DNA of 64,000 nt from JAFGVL01 sp963663245 (GTDB lineage: Bacteria > Bacteroidota > Bacteroidia > Bacteroidales > Paludibacteraceae): contig OY760143.1 in NCBI GenBank assembly GCA_963663245.1, forward strand, positions 62,001 to 126,000, given 5' to 3'. Positions within the stretch are counted from its first letter, which is position 1. Each line of letters begins with the position of its first letter. Under the pieces are notes generated by a model. The model did not search any database. It saw only the letters and a list, made by a program, of their open reading frames with translations, and was not told the DNA's origin. The position numbers were made by a program, and so were the translations under genes. This document shows, in pieces, positions 17,482 to 24,779 of this stretch.

Positions 17482-17536
17482 GCACATTTGCAAGCCCACA
17501 CGAGCCAACGCTCAAACCAAAGGCTTGCAAAAGAGC
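17481..17536 (+). repeat. Hairpin repeat H2 near the right end of giant cassette C11
   Basis: Perfect arms TTTGCAAGC (17487-17495) and GCTTGCAAA (17523-17531) around a loop with CACACGAGCCAACGCT, shared with H1 in direct orientation. It starts at the last base of the truncated TetR stop codon. Between it and attC11 lies a further hairpin AACCG..CGGTT (17558-17577) and no gene. Confidence 0.7.
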
Positions 17537-17704
17537 TTCCGCCTCTCCAGCCCACGTAACCGCCTTTCAGGTCGGTTTTAGGATTGCCCACGCTCAAAAA
17601 AACAAAATAAATTTGTGCTTCGTGGATAGGTTGGTGCAGATTGACAATGATAATAAAATAAAGCTAAATAAATGACAAACAGTCGGATATGAATGAACAC
17701 CAGT

Positions 17705-17835
17705 TGCCAACACGCGGTATAGTTAATTGCCGGTGCAGTGGGTATTCGAGCGGCACAGCTCGTATCAAAAGTAGTTGTAACTTGATAGGAAAGTGCTTCG
17801 AAATCGGCAACTAAACATACCGCCATCCGTTACAA
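17705..17835 (+). other. attC11 (class M)
   Basis: R'' TGCCAAC 17705-17711, R' GTTACAA 17829-17835, L boxes GCGGTAT/ATACCGC. GTTGCCAAC pairs with GTTGGCAAC opening C11, 8.3 kb upstream. Confidence 0.88.
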
Positions 17836-18324
17836 ACTAGTTTGAGAAAAGACCTTTGCTTGTAAAATTGAACCGTTTGTTCTCTTATTTTTAAAGAAAA
17901 AAGAAGTTAAAAGTTTGGGGTCAATCCTCTCCTTTCTCGGAAAAAGTTCCAGAAAAAAAAATCGATAATCCTTATTCAATTTCAAGTTCTGTTTTTAAAT
18001 CGATTTTTAGAAAATATCGTTGACACAAAATTTACTTTTTTTTGAGTCCGCAAGTTCTTTTGACTGAGAAAAAAAGAAAAAATTTTTTAACGAAAATTCG
18101 ACATTTCTCAATCTTGGCTTTTTTGATAAAATTGGCTGGTGGAATTAAAAAGAAAAATCGATGATTTCTGGCTTATTATTACTTCTCTAATTTTTCATCG
18201 ATAGAAAAGAAAAAAATAAGGACAAATTGACTTGTAGTTTAATGAAGATTGTATCTTTAAGTCGATTTGAAAATTAATTATTAATAAACATTTGTTTCGT
18301 CGTGATGAAACAAAAAAAACCAGT
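17830..18324 (+). other. C12: ORF-less cassette, noncoding copy 3
   Basis: Most diverged copy of the C2/C5 unit. Conserved blocks: CGGAAAAAGTTCCAG, GTCCGCAAGTTCTTTTGACT, ATCGATGA/TCATCGAT, TATCTTTAAGTCGATTTGA and the TTTGTTTC/GAAACAAA hairpin with a changed loop. No ORF on either strand. Confidence 0.75.
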
Positions 18325-18471
18325 TTGTAACAACCGCTATCGCACATGCACCACAGCCTTCGGGCAGTTGGTTGTGCAAGCATTCATCGGGGGACACCTT
18401 CGGTGTCCGCATCGTCCGACAATCATCCTCACGGCTGATGTCACACGATGCCATAGCGGCAACCGTTGGCT
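18325..18471 (+). other. attC12 (class L)
   Basis: R'' TTGTAAC 18325-18331, R' GTTGGCT 18465-18471, L boxes CCGCTAT/ATAGCGG. GTTTGTAAC pairs with the start of C12. Confidence 0.88.
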
Positions 18472-18559
18472 GTAATACAATCGCAGCATGAACATTCAGA
18501 TTATGCCATAAATATTAGGGGAGACGAAATTTGAGATTGTCATATAAGAAAACGAGATT

Positions 18560-19285
18560 ATGAGAAATTATATTTTACTACTTGGATTGATAATTTCAAT
18601 CAATTTATTTGGACAAGAACTGACTAAAAAAGAAAAGAAATATATTCCAAAGGATTTTAATGAGTCATTAGAGCAGTTGGATAAAATTATTCCTGATTCT
18701 TCAAAAAATCGGATAAAAACCATGACTGAAAATGATTTTATTGCTCAAACGCATCTTACCACTGGAATGTGGATTAGGAATTATTGGTTATACAACAGAT
18801 ATTTGCTTGGATTAATTGTTACAAAGTCAGATTTAAGAAAGGATATAGAAGCAAAAGGATTATTTCATAACGATGATATGTCTGGAGTTATTTTACGCTC
18901 TTATTATAGAAAATTACACGGATTGGATATTAATCTTGAACAACAAATTAAAGATATTCATCAATGGTATGTAAATATGAATAATCCGGAATGGAGAGCG
19001 GAACAAGATTCAATTGCTTGGGTAAATCATATGAGTAAGTTTAATATTGGAGATACCATTGCTCAACACATTTATTACGAAAGAAATTGGCTTGGAGAAC
19101 CAAGAAAAGACAACGTAATACTTGCCGAGATTACTGATAAGAATGAAGAGCAGATAAAAATAGAGATTGTTTCATTCGGAGAAGAAACAGAAAAACAACT
19201 TGTTTACGATGAAATTGAATGCGATTCGACTGACTGTTGGATTTCACCTTATTTCTGGAAAAATATAAATGACTTTGAAGATTAA
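18560..19285 (+). CDS. C13: secreted protein, DUF6794-like
   Basis: 241 aa. MRNYILLLGLIISINLFGQ is a signal peptide. The mature part KYIPKDFNESLEQLDKIIPDSSKNRIKTMTENDFIAQTHLTTGMWIRNYW and GVILRSYYRKLHGLDINLEQQIKDI resembles the DUF6794 pattern found in proteins of unknown role. It starts 95 bp inside cassette C13. Family call is from memory of the motif. Confidence 0.65.
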   Translation: MRNYILLLGLIISINLFGQELTKKEKKYIPKDFNESLEQLDKIIPDSSKNRIKTMTENDFIAQTHLTTGMWIRNYWLYNRYLLGLIVTKSDLRKDIEAKGLFHNDDMSGVILRSYYRKLHGLDINLEQQIKDIHQWYVNMNNPEWRAEQDSIAWVNHMSKFNIGDTIAQHIYYERNWLGEPRKDNVILAEITDKNEEQIKIEIVSFGEETEKQLVYDEIECDSTDCWISPYFWKNINDFED

Positions 19286-19296
19286 AGAAGTACTAC

Positions 19297-19426
19297 AGCC
19301 AACACGCGGTATAAAACATTGGGGTTTAAGTGGTTATGCGATGTTTGTGCCACGCATCAAGTTCGGTGTAACTGGACAGGAAAGTAGCCCGCAATCCCCA
19401 ACGATTTCATACCGCCACCGTTGTGT
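19297..19426 (+). other. attC13 (class M)
   Basis: R'' AGCCAAC 19297-19303, R' GTTGTGT 19420-19426, L boxes GCGGTAT/ATACCGC. CTACAGCCAAC pairs with the start of C13 (GTTGGCTGTA). Confidence 0.88.
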
Positions 19427-19465
19427 GCAAGCAAAAAGAGCGACGTACACTACAAAAAAAATTGA

Positions 19466-20299
19466 ATGGAAATAAAAACAATACATACAGTTAAAGGACT
19501 GGTTGAATACTCTATTGTCGGTAAAGGAACACCTATTCTATTCCTGCATGGCGGACATTCAAATTGCAGAGAAACTTTATTTCAACAAGGAATTGATACG
19601 ATTAATTATCAGCTTATTACCCCTTCTCGACCTGGATATGGAAACACTCCACTTAATGATAACTTAACACCGAAGGATACTGCAGATTTAATAGTTTCAT
19701 TATTGGATAATTTGAGAATTGATAAAGTAATTCTATATGCTATATCCGCAGGAGGATTAACTTCAATCGAATTGGCTGCACGATATCCTGAAAGAGTTGA
19801 GAAACTAATCTTAGCTTCCTCTGTGAGTAAAAAGTGGTTGGATAAGAATGGAAAGGTATATAAGACAGCAAAAAAACTATTTAATCCAAAAACAGAAAGA
19901 ATTGTTTGGGGTATGATTAAGTTTTTTTCTGGAATTTTCCCCAAAATGATTGCTGATAATTTTTATCCTCAGTTTTCAAAAAACAAACCACATACATTAG
20001 AAAAATCTGACATAAAAAGATTGTTGTCTACCTTTAAACACTTTAATTCAAAATCCGGATTTATGAGTGATATTGAACATGATGTTGAAACTGGACTTAT
20101 TTCAGAAATTAAATGTAAAACATTGATAATTCATAGTAGAAATGATAACAGTGTTCCGTTTGAACACGCTGAACATGCAAATAACATGATAAAGGAATCT
20201 AAACTTATTGGATTAGATAATGAATGGGGACACTTATTTTGGATTGGAAAAGACTCAAGCGAGACGATAAAAAAGATAATGGAATTTATAGAACAATAG
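19466..20299 (+). CDS. C14: alpha/beta hydrolase
   Basis: 277 aa. The fold markers are FLHGGHSNCRE (oxyanion loop), the nucleophile elbow YAISAGG with serine near residue 94 (first Gly of GxSxG replaced by Ala), an acid in HSRNDNSVPFEHA and the histidine in WGHLFWIG. It is a cytoplasmic hydrolase of the proline-iminopeptidase/esterase type. Substrate unknown. Single gene of C14. Confidence 0.85.
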   Translation: MEIKTIHTVKGLVEYSIVGKGTPILFLHGGHSNCRETLFQQGIDTINYQLITPSRPGYGNTPLNDNLTPKDTADLIVSLLDNLRIDKVILYAISAGGLTSIELAARYPERVEKLILASSVSKKWLDKNGKVYKTAKKLFNPKTERIVWGMIKFFSGIFPKMIADNFYPQFSKNKPHTLEKSDIKRLLSTFKHFNSKSGFMSDIEHDVETGLISEIKCKTLIIHSRNDNSVPFEHAEHANNMIKESKLIGLDNEWGHLFWIGKDSSETIKKIMEFIEQ

Positions 20300-20308
20300 A
20301 ATGCCAGC

Positions 20309-20438
20309 ACACAACACGCGGTATAAACAATTGGGGCATTGGTGGTTACGCAATGTTTTTGTGCAACTATTTCAGTCCGTATCGGTGGACAAGAACGCGC
20401 TCCTAATTCCCCAACTGTTCATACCGCCAACGTTGTGT
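20309..20438 (+). other. attC14 (class M)
   Basis: R'' ACACAAC 20309-20315, R' GTTGTGT 20432-20438, L boxes GCGGTAT/ATACCGC. GCACACAAC pairs with GTTGTGTGC opening C14. Confidence 0.88.
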
Positions 20439-21974
20439 GCAATTGTAGAAAAGGCTAGTGTGTAAAATAGATATCCAATTATTGAATACGCAAATTTCTA
20501 AATGAAAATAAAACTAATATTACCATCTTTAACTGAAGCAAAGAGTGCATTTTGGAGACCTATAAAATACTCATTATTTCCACCACTTGGTTTAGCAACA
20601 CTTGCAGCGTATTTAGACGAAAGCGATGAAATTGATTTACAAGACCAACATGTTGAGCAATTAAATTTAAATGATAACCCTGACATAGTAATAATTCAGG
20701 TATATATTACAAATGCAAAGAGAGCTTATAAAATTGCTCAACAATACAGAGATAGAGGAATATTTGTAGCATTAGGAGGATTACATGTAACATCTTTACC
20801 TGAAGAAGCTGAAAAATTTGCAGACACAATATTTTTAGGTCCAGCAGAGCAAACTTTTCCTGAATTTCTTAAAGATTTTAAAACAAAGAATATAAAAAAG
20901 AGATATATCTCAACTAAAGGAAGGACAATTCAAAACCAACCAGCAATAAGGCGAGACTTAATAAAAAGAAATAAATATCTTGTTCCAAATTCTTTAGTAA
21001 TATCAAGGGGTTGTCCTCATCATTGTGATTTTTGTTATAAGGATGCCTTTTTTCAAGGAGGGAAATCATTTTATACTCAAAGAGTAGATGAGATTCTAAC
21101 TGAAATATCAAAATTAAATGGCAAACACCTTTATTTTCTTGATGACCATTTATTTGGCAACCCACTATTATCTAGAGAATTGTTTGAAGGAATGAAAGGT
21201 ATGAATCGTGTTTTTCAAGGTGCAGCAACTGTAAAATCAATATTAGATGGAGATTTAATTGAAAAAGCTGCTGAAGCCGGATTAAGAAGTTTATTTATAG
21301 GTTTTGAAACTTTTTCTCCTGAGAATCTAAGACAAAGTAATAAAAGTCAAAACTTACAACTTGATTATGAACATGCTGTAAATCGGCTTCATGATTTAGG
21401 AATAATGATAAATGGTAGTTTTGTTTTTGGACTTGACAACGATGACAATGATGTTTTTAAAAGAACAGTAGATTGGGGTGTAAAGAATGCTATAACGACA
21501 GCAACATACCATATATTAACTCCATACCCAGGAACAAGGTTATTTGAATCAATGAACAATCAAGGACGAATAATAACTAATGATTGGGATATTTATGATA
21601 CAAGGCATGTTGTTTATAAAACAAAAAACATAAGTGCTAGTGAATTAGAAGCGGGTTATAATTGGGCTTATAAGGAATTCTACAAATGGAACAACGTATT
21701 AGATGCATCTTTTTCCCATGACTCAATAAAACATCAATTAAAACATCTATTTTATACTGGTGGTTGGAAAAAATTTGAAAGTTTATGGAACATATTAATT
21801 AATATTGGAGGGTTAAAAAAAGCATTACCTTTACTAGAATTATTATTAACAGAAGTTCAGTATAACATTAAAGAAACAACAGCACACAACAAAGGCTATC
21901 GCACATAGGGCTGGGCACTGACCTCGTTTGACGTCTCTTTTCAATCGACGCCCCACGATGCCATAGCCCAAACG
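20433..21974 (+). repeat. Duplicated cassette, copy 1 (C15)
   Basis: The whole unit from the GTT core at 20432 to the core at 21974 recurs at 33978-35520 with no difference that I can see. The flanking attC sequences differ, so the copy is exact to the cassette. Confidence 0.88.
20502..21908 (+). CDS. C15: B12-binding radical SAM protein (copy 1)
   Basis: 468 aa. An N-terminal cobalamin-binding Rossmann domain (LPPLGLATLAAYLDESDEIDLQDQ; GGLHVTSLPEEA) is followed by a radical SAM core with the cluster motif CPHHCDFC near residue 171, then TPYPGTRLFE and a helical tail. The layout is that of the BchE/HpnP-like and DUF4070 class, which methylate or rearrange lipids, pigments or peptides. The last residues (TTAHNKGYRT) are encoded by attC15 itself. 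Leader, gene and attC body are repeated at 33978-35523. Confidence 0.88.
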   Translation: MKIKLILPSLTEAKSAFWRPIKYSLFPPLGLATLAAYLDESDEIDLQDQHVEQLNLNDNPDIVIIQVYITNAKRAYKIAQQYRDRGIFVALGGLHVTSLPEEAEKFADTIFLGPAEQTFPEFLKDFKTKNIKKRYISTKGRTIQNQPAIRRDLIKRNKYLVPNSLVISRGCPHHCDFCYKDAFFQGGKSFYTQRVDEILTEISKLNGKHLYFLDDHLFGNPLLSRELFEGMKGMNRVFQGAATVKSILDGDLIEKAAEAGLRSLFIGFETFSPENLRQSNKSQNLQLDYEHAVNRLHDLGIMINGSFVFGLDNDDNDVFKRTVDWGVKNAITTATYHILTPYPGTRLFESMNNQGRIITNDWDIYDTRHVVYKTKNISASELEAGYNWAYKEFYKWNNVLDASFSHDSIKHQLKHLFYTGGWKKFESLWNILINIGGLKKALPLLELLLTEVQYNIKETTAHNKGYRT

Positions 21975-21980
21975 TTATGC
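21884..21980 (+). other. attC15 (class S)
   Basis: R'' ACACAAC 21884-21890, R' GTTATGC 21974-21980, L boxes GGCTAT/ATAGCC. GCACACAAC pairs with GTTGTGTGC opening C15. Body the same as attC20-22. Confidence 0.9.
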
Positions 21981-22005
21981 TCAATTTTAGAAGAAGTTTA
22001 TTTTT

Positions 22006-22395
22006 ATGAATAATAGTAAAACATATAAGACCTCTCTCATATTTTTAATATGTATTTTGACTAATGCATATACTCAAAATATTAAAGAAATTCATTATTC
22101 AATTTATTCTGCAGAAAAGTGGATAAATGAGATTAATAATAAACCATTACAAGAAAAAATTAATGCCATTAATCAAATAATTGAATTTGAACAAGACTCA
22201 ATAAATAAAGAAGTTAATAAATTTGCAATTATTATTAACGGATTACCAGTGAGTGAAAATGAAAGAATTGAACTTCTAAACAAAACAAAAAATAATAAAA
22301 TAGATTCAATCCTATTCCTAAAATCTCCATGTCTATTGAATATGTACCCACAAATTTGTGTCCCAGGAATAATATACATTTTCCCAACAGAATAG
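22006..22395 (+). CDS. C16: hypothetical secreted protein
   Basis: 129 aa. MNNSKTYKTSLIFLICILTNAYTQ is a signal peptide. The mature part is a charged helix (IKEIHYSIYSAEKWINEINNKPLQEKINAINQIIEFEQD) followed by a Cys/Pro-rich end (CLLNMYPQICVPGIIYIFP). No family recognised. It starts 32 bp inside C16. Confidence 0.6.
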   Translation: MNNSKTYKTSLIFLICILTNAYTQNIKEIHYSIYSAEKWINEINNKPLQEKINAINQIIEFEQDSINKEVNKFAIIINGLPVSENERIELLNKTKNNKIDSILFLKSPCLLNMYPQICVPGIIYIFPTE

Positions 22396-22438
22396 TATAT
22401 TCGGAATGTGTAATTATATTTATAAAATAAAAAACAGA

Positions 22439-22538
22439 GCATAACAAAGGCTATCGCACATCGGGCGCGGGGCACTGACCTCGTTTGACATCTCCCTTTC
22501 GGTCGACGCCCCACGATGCCATAGCCCAAACGTTAGCG
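22439..22538 (+). other. attC16 (class S)
   Basis: R'' GCATAAC 22439-22445, R' GTTAGCG 22532-22538, L boxes GGCTAT/ATAGCC. GAGCATAAC pairs with GTTATGCTC opening C16. Confidence 0.88.
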
Positions 22539-22595
22539 GTAATTATAAATGGTTACTTTATATAAAGTTATGTTCTATATTAAATAAAAGAAAAA

Positions 22596-22886
22596 ATGAA
22601 CTTATTTTTAGTAAAAGACGGAATAAAAGGTATTGGATGTAAAACTGACTTACAAGAAAATCAAATACTAAACACAAACTTTTACCTATTAACATATGAC
22701 TTTAGATCAAATGAAGGGTACATCGAAAAACAACAAAATAATACATGGAAAGTTTACACTCAAATAGGACAAAAGTTAAGTGAATCTAGATATCATACGG
22801 CAAATAATCTTGAAGAATGTATCGTTATTTTAAAAAAATTAAAGAATGACAATAGAATTGTCATTTGCCACTGTACATATGTTTAA
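22596..22886 (+). CDS. C17: small hypothetical protein
   Basis: 96 aa, no signal peptide. MNLFLVKDGIKGIGCKTDLQ, then a beta-rich region and a helix NNLEECIVILKKLKNDNRIVICHC. First of three same-strand genes in cassette C17. The next start (22907) is 21 bp after its stop. No family recognised. Confidence 0.6.
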   Translation: MNLFLVKDGIKGIGCKTDLQENQILNTNFYLLTYDFRSNEGYIEKQQNNTWKVYTQIGQKLSESRYHTANNLEECIVILKKLKNDNRIVICHCTYV

Positions 22887-22906
22887 AAATAAAAAATAAA
22901 CTTTAT

Positions 22907-23887
22907 ATGTTTGAAAATAAATGGTCATTTAAAACAATAGGAAGTATACAATCAGGTCCTATTGTAAACAACAATATTGTTGTATTTAAAGAATGGGGCA
23001 AATATATTTACGCAATAGATATACTTACAGGTATAGAAATATGGAAGTTTGAAGCAACCTCAATAAAATTCATCGCTGAAAATGGTATTGTTTTTACATC
23101 AGGAGAGAATGACTTTTTCTATGCAATTTCAATTGTCAGCGGAGAAATAATATGGAAATTCAAAGCTGATTCAAGTCTCTCTTGTCAACCAGCTTGTGAT
23201 GAAGTGAATGTTTATTTTGCTTCAAGTTTAGGATATATATATTGTATAAACATATCAAATGGCAAATTAGTTAAGACGTTTGACATTAAAAAATCCATAA
23301 CGAAAATCATCATATCAAATGAGCTACTATTCTTTAGTGCAAATGGTTATATAGAAGATAATACTATTCATTCTGCCGTAACCGAAGATCGATATTTTAT
23401 TATTTTTGATTTATCTAGAGGCACAACATTAAAAACATATATAAATGCTGATCCTGTAGTTGCAAAAAATGATAAAGATTTTGTTTACTTCTCAACAGAT
23501 AAAGTGTTATATGCGATGAATACGAAAAGCAAATCAATCATATGGGAGACACACCCAAATTCTACTTTATACGATGGTCAATTATTTATAAACGATAATT
23601 ACATATATTTCCCAAGTCCAAATTCTATACAATCGTTTAACTTATTTACTGGAGAACAAGCAACTTTTTTACAAATGGTTAAAACACCAACTTCTATTTT
23701 AATTTCAAATAACTTAATTTTCTGTATGTGTTCAGGTATGATTGAAATTTATAATTTAGGAACTAAAATGAAGATTCATACTTTAAAAAGCAATTTTACA
23801 CTTGATTTACATTTTTCAATCTTCAATAATCTTTTTTTATATGCATGTGAGAATTCTTTTATTTGTATTGATACTTCAAAAAAATAA
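22907..23887 (+). CDS. C17: PQQ-like beta-propeller repeat protein
   Basis: 326 aa from the ATG at 22907; an upstream in-frame ATG at 22865 overlaps the previous gene and is less likely. Repeats of the form YAIDILTGIEIWKFEA, YAISIVSGEIIWKFKA, YCINISNGKLVKTFDI and YAMNTKSKSIIWE are the W-x-[FY]-x PQQ/Kelch-like blades. No signal peptide, so this propeller is cytoplasmic, unlike the periplasmic dehydrogenases and BamB. It may be a sensor or scaffold for its two neighbours. Confidence 0.78.
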   Translation: MFENKWSFKTIGSIQSGPIVNNNIVVFKEWGKYIYAIDILTGIEIWKFEATSIKFIAENGIVFTSGENDFFYAISIVSGEIIWKFKADSSLSCQPACDEVNVYFASSLGYIYCINISNGKLVKTFDIKKSITKIIISNELLFFSANGYIEDNTIHSAVTEDRYFIIFDLSRGTTLKTYINADPVVAKNDKDFVYFSTDKVLYAMNTKSKSIIWETHPNSTLYDGQLFINDNYIYFPSPNSIQSFNLFTGEQATFLQMVKTPTSILISNNLIFCMCSGMIEIYNLGTKMKIHTLKSNFTLDLHFSIFNNLFLYACENSFICIDTSKK

Positions 23888-23895
23888 AAGAATGT

Positions 23896-24396
23896 ATGTA
23901 TCAGCTTTTTTATAAAATAAAAAATAAACAAACATTTTTTTGTTCAACATATTACAGTTTTGATAAAAAACATAATTTACATATGCTACAATTTAATGAA
24001 GGTAAAGTTGGAGTAATTCATAATTTTGATTGTATTATAACAGAAAAAGAAAATGAAATATTTCAAGAATATGAAGATATTAGAAAGAAATACCCAGATT
24101 CAGCACCAAAAACTAAAACAATAGAATTATCAGTTAATTTAGAAGAAGTTTTAGGTGAAGATATTGATATTGAAAATTTTCTAGTTCATATTTGGTATAC
24201 GCTAAAAAACATTATAATTACATCTGGTCAAAGTTTATTTAACTCTCCATGTTCTAAAATAGAAGATTTAGAAAATAAACACTTTGTAAAAAGATTTGAA
24301 ATAATTGATTTGAAATCTTTTTATAATGAACTGAAAACATGGAAAAAGGTATATAAATTTAAAGACTCTGAAGTCAAAATTAGGTATCTAAATTAA
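23896..24396 (+). CDS. C17: hypothetical protein
   Basis: 166 aa, no signal peptide, 8 bp after the propeller gene. Features are a charged central helix (ENEIFQEYEDIRKKYPDSAPKTKT) and a DIENFLVHIWYTLKNIIITSG segment. No family recognised. The tight spacing suggests that the three C17 genes act together. Confidence 0.6.
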   Translation: MYQLFYKIKNKQTFFCSTYYSFDKKHNLHMLQFNEGKVGVIHNFDCIITEKENEIFQEYEDIRKKYPDSAPKTKTIELSVNLEEVLGEDIDIENFLVHIWYTLKNIIITSGQSLFNSPCSKIEDLENKHFVKRFEIIDLKSFYNELKTWKKVYKFKDSEVKIRYLN

Positions 24397-24407
24397 AAAA
24401 TAACTAC

Positions 24408-24554
24408 CGCTAACAACCGCTATCGCACATGCGCCACAGCCTTCGGGCAGTTTGTTGTGCAATGTGCTCATCGGGGGACACCTTCGGTGTCTGCATCACC
24501 TGACATCATCCTCACGGCTGACGTCACACGATGCCATAGCGGCAAACGTTACCA
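24408..24554 (+). other. attC17 (class L)
   Basis: R'' CGCTAAC 24408-24414, R' GTTACCA 24548-24554, L boxes CCGCTAT/ATAGCGG. TACCGCTAAC pairs with GTTAGCGGTA opening C17. Confidence 0.9.
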
Positions 24555-24636
24555 GCAAGCCGTAGAAAGATATCGATAAGGGTTAATCAGGTGGAAATAA
24601 TAAAAAGAAAAAATGAGTTTCTTTCATACTCACCAC

Positions 24637-24677
24637 AGCACATTTGCAAGCTTCATTCTTCTGCTTGCAAAAAAGCT
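24637..24677 (+). repeat. Hairpin repeat H3 near the left end of giant cassette C18
   Basis: AGCACATTTGCAAGC (24637-24651) and GCTTGCAAA (24663-24671) form perfect arms around a shorter loop than in H1, H2 and H4. Same orientation as H4. No gene in the 24555-24779 leader. Confidence 0.65.
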
Positions 24678-24736
24678 GTTACCGTTTGTGTTAATACAAA
24701 CAAAAGATGAACGATATTTTTCCGCTTAAGAAATTG

Positions 24737-24757
24737 TATATTTGTGGGTATAATACC
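24737..24757 (+). promoter_or_regulatory. -7 box and palindrome upstream of the type IIG gene
   Basis: TATATTTG (24737-24744) matches TAnnTTTG and is followed at once by the palindrome GGTATAATACC (24747-24757) over the expected start site. It may be an operator for control of the restriction gene. Confidence 0.45.
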
Positions 24758-24779
24758 ACTTAAAAGATAAATTTGCTAC

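Noticed and set aside
20498..20686. Antisense ORFs opposite the radical SAM gene (both copies)
   Set aside because: They mirror codon bias of the sense gene and repeat only because the cassette is duplicated.
22865..22906. Longer start for the PQQ-like propeller protein
   Set aside because: It would overlap the preceding gene and add residues without similarity to the blade pattern; the ATG at 22907 is preferred.
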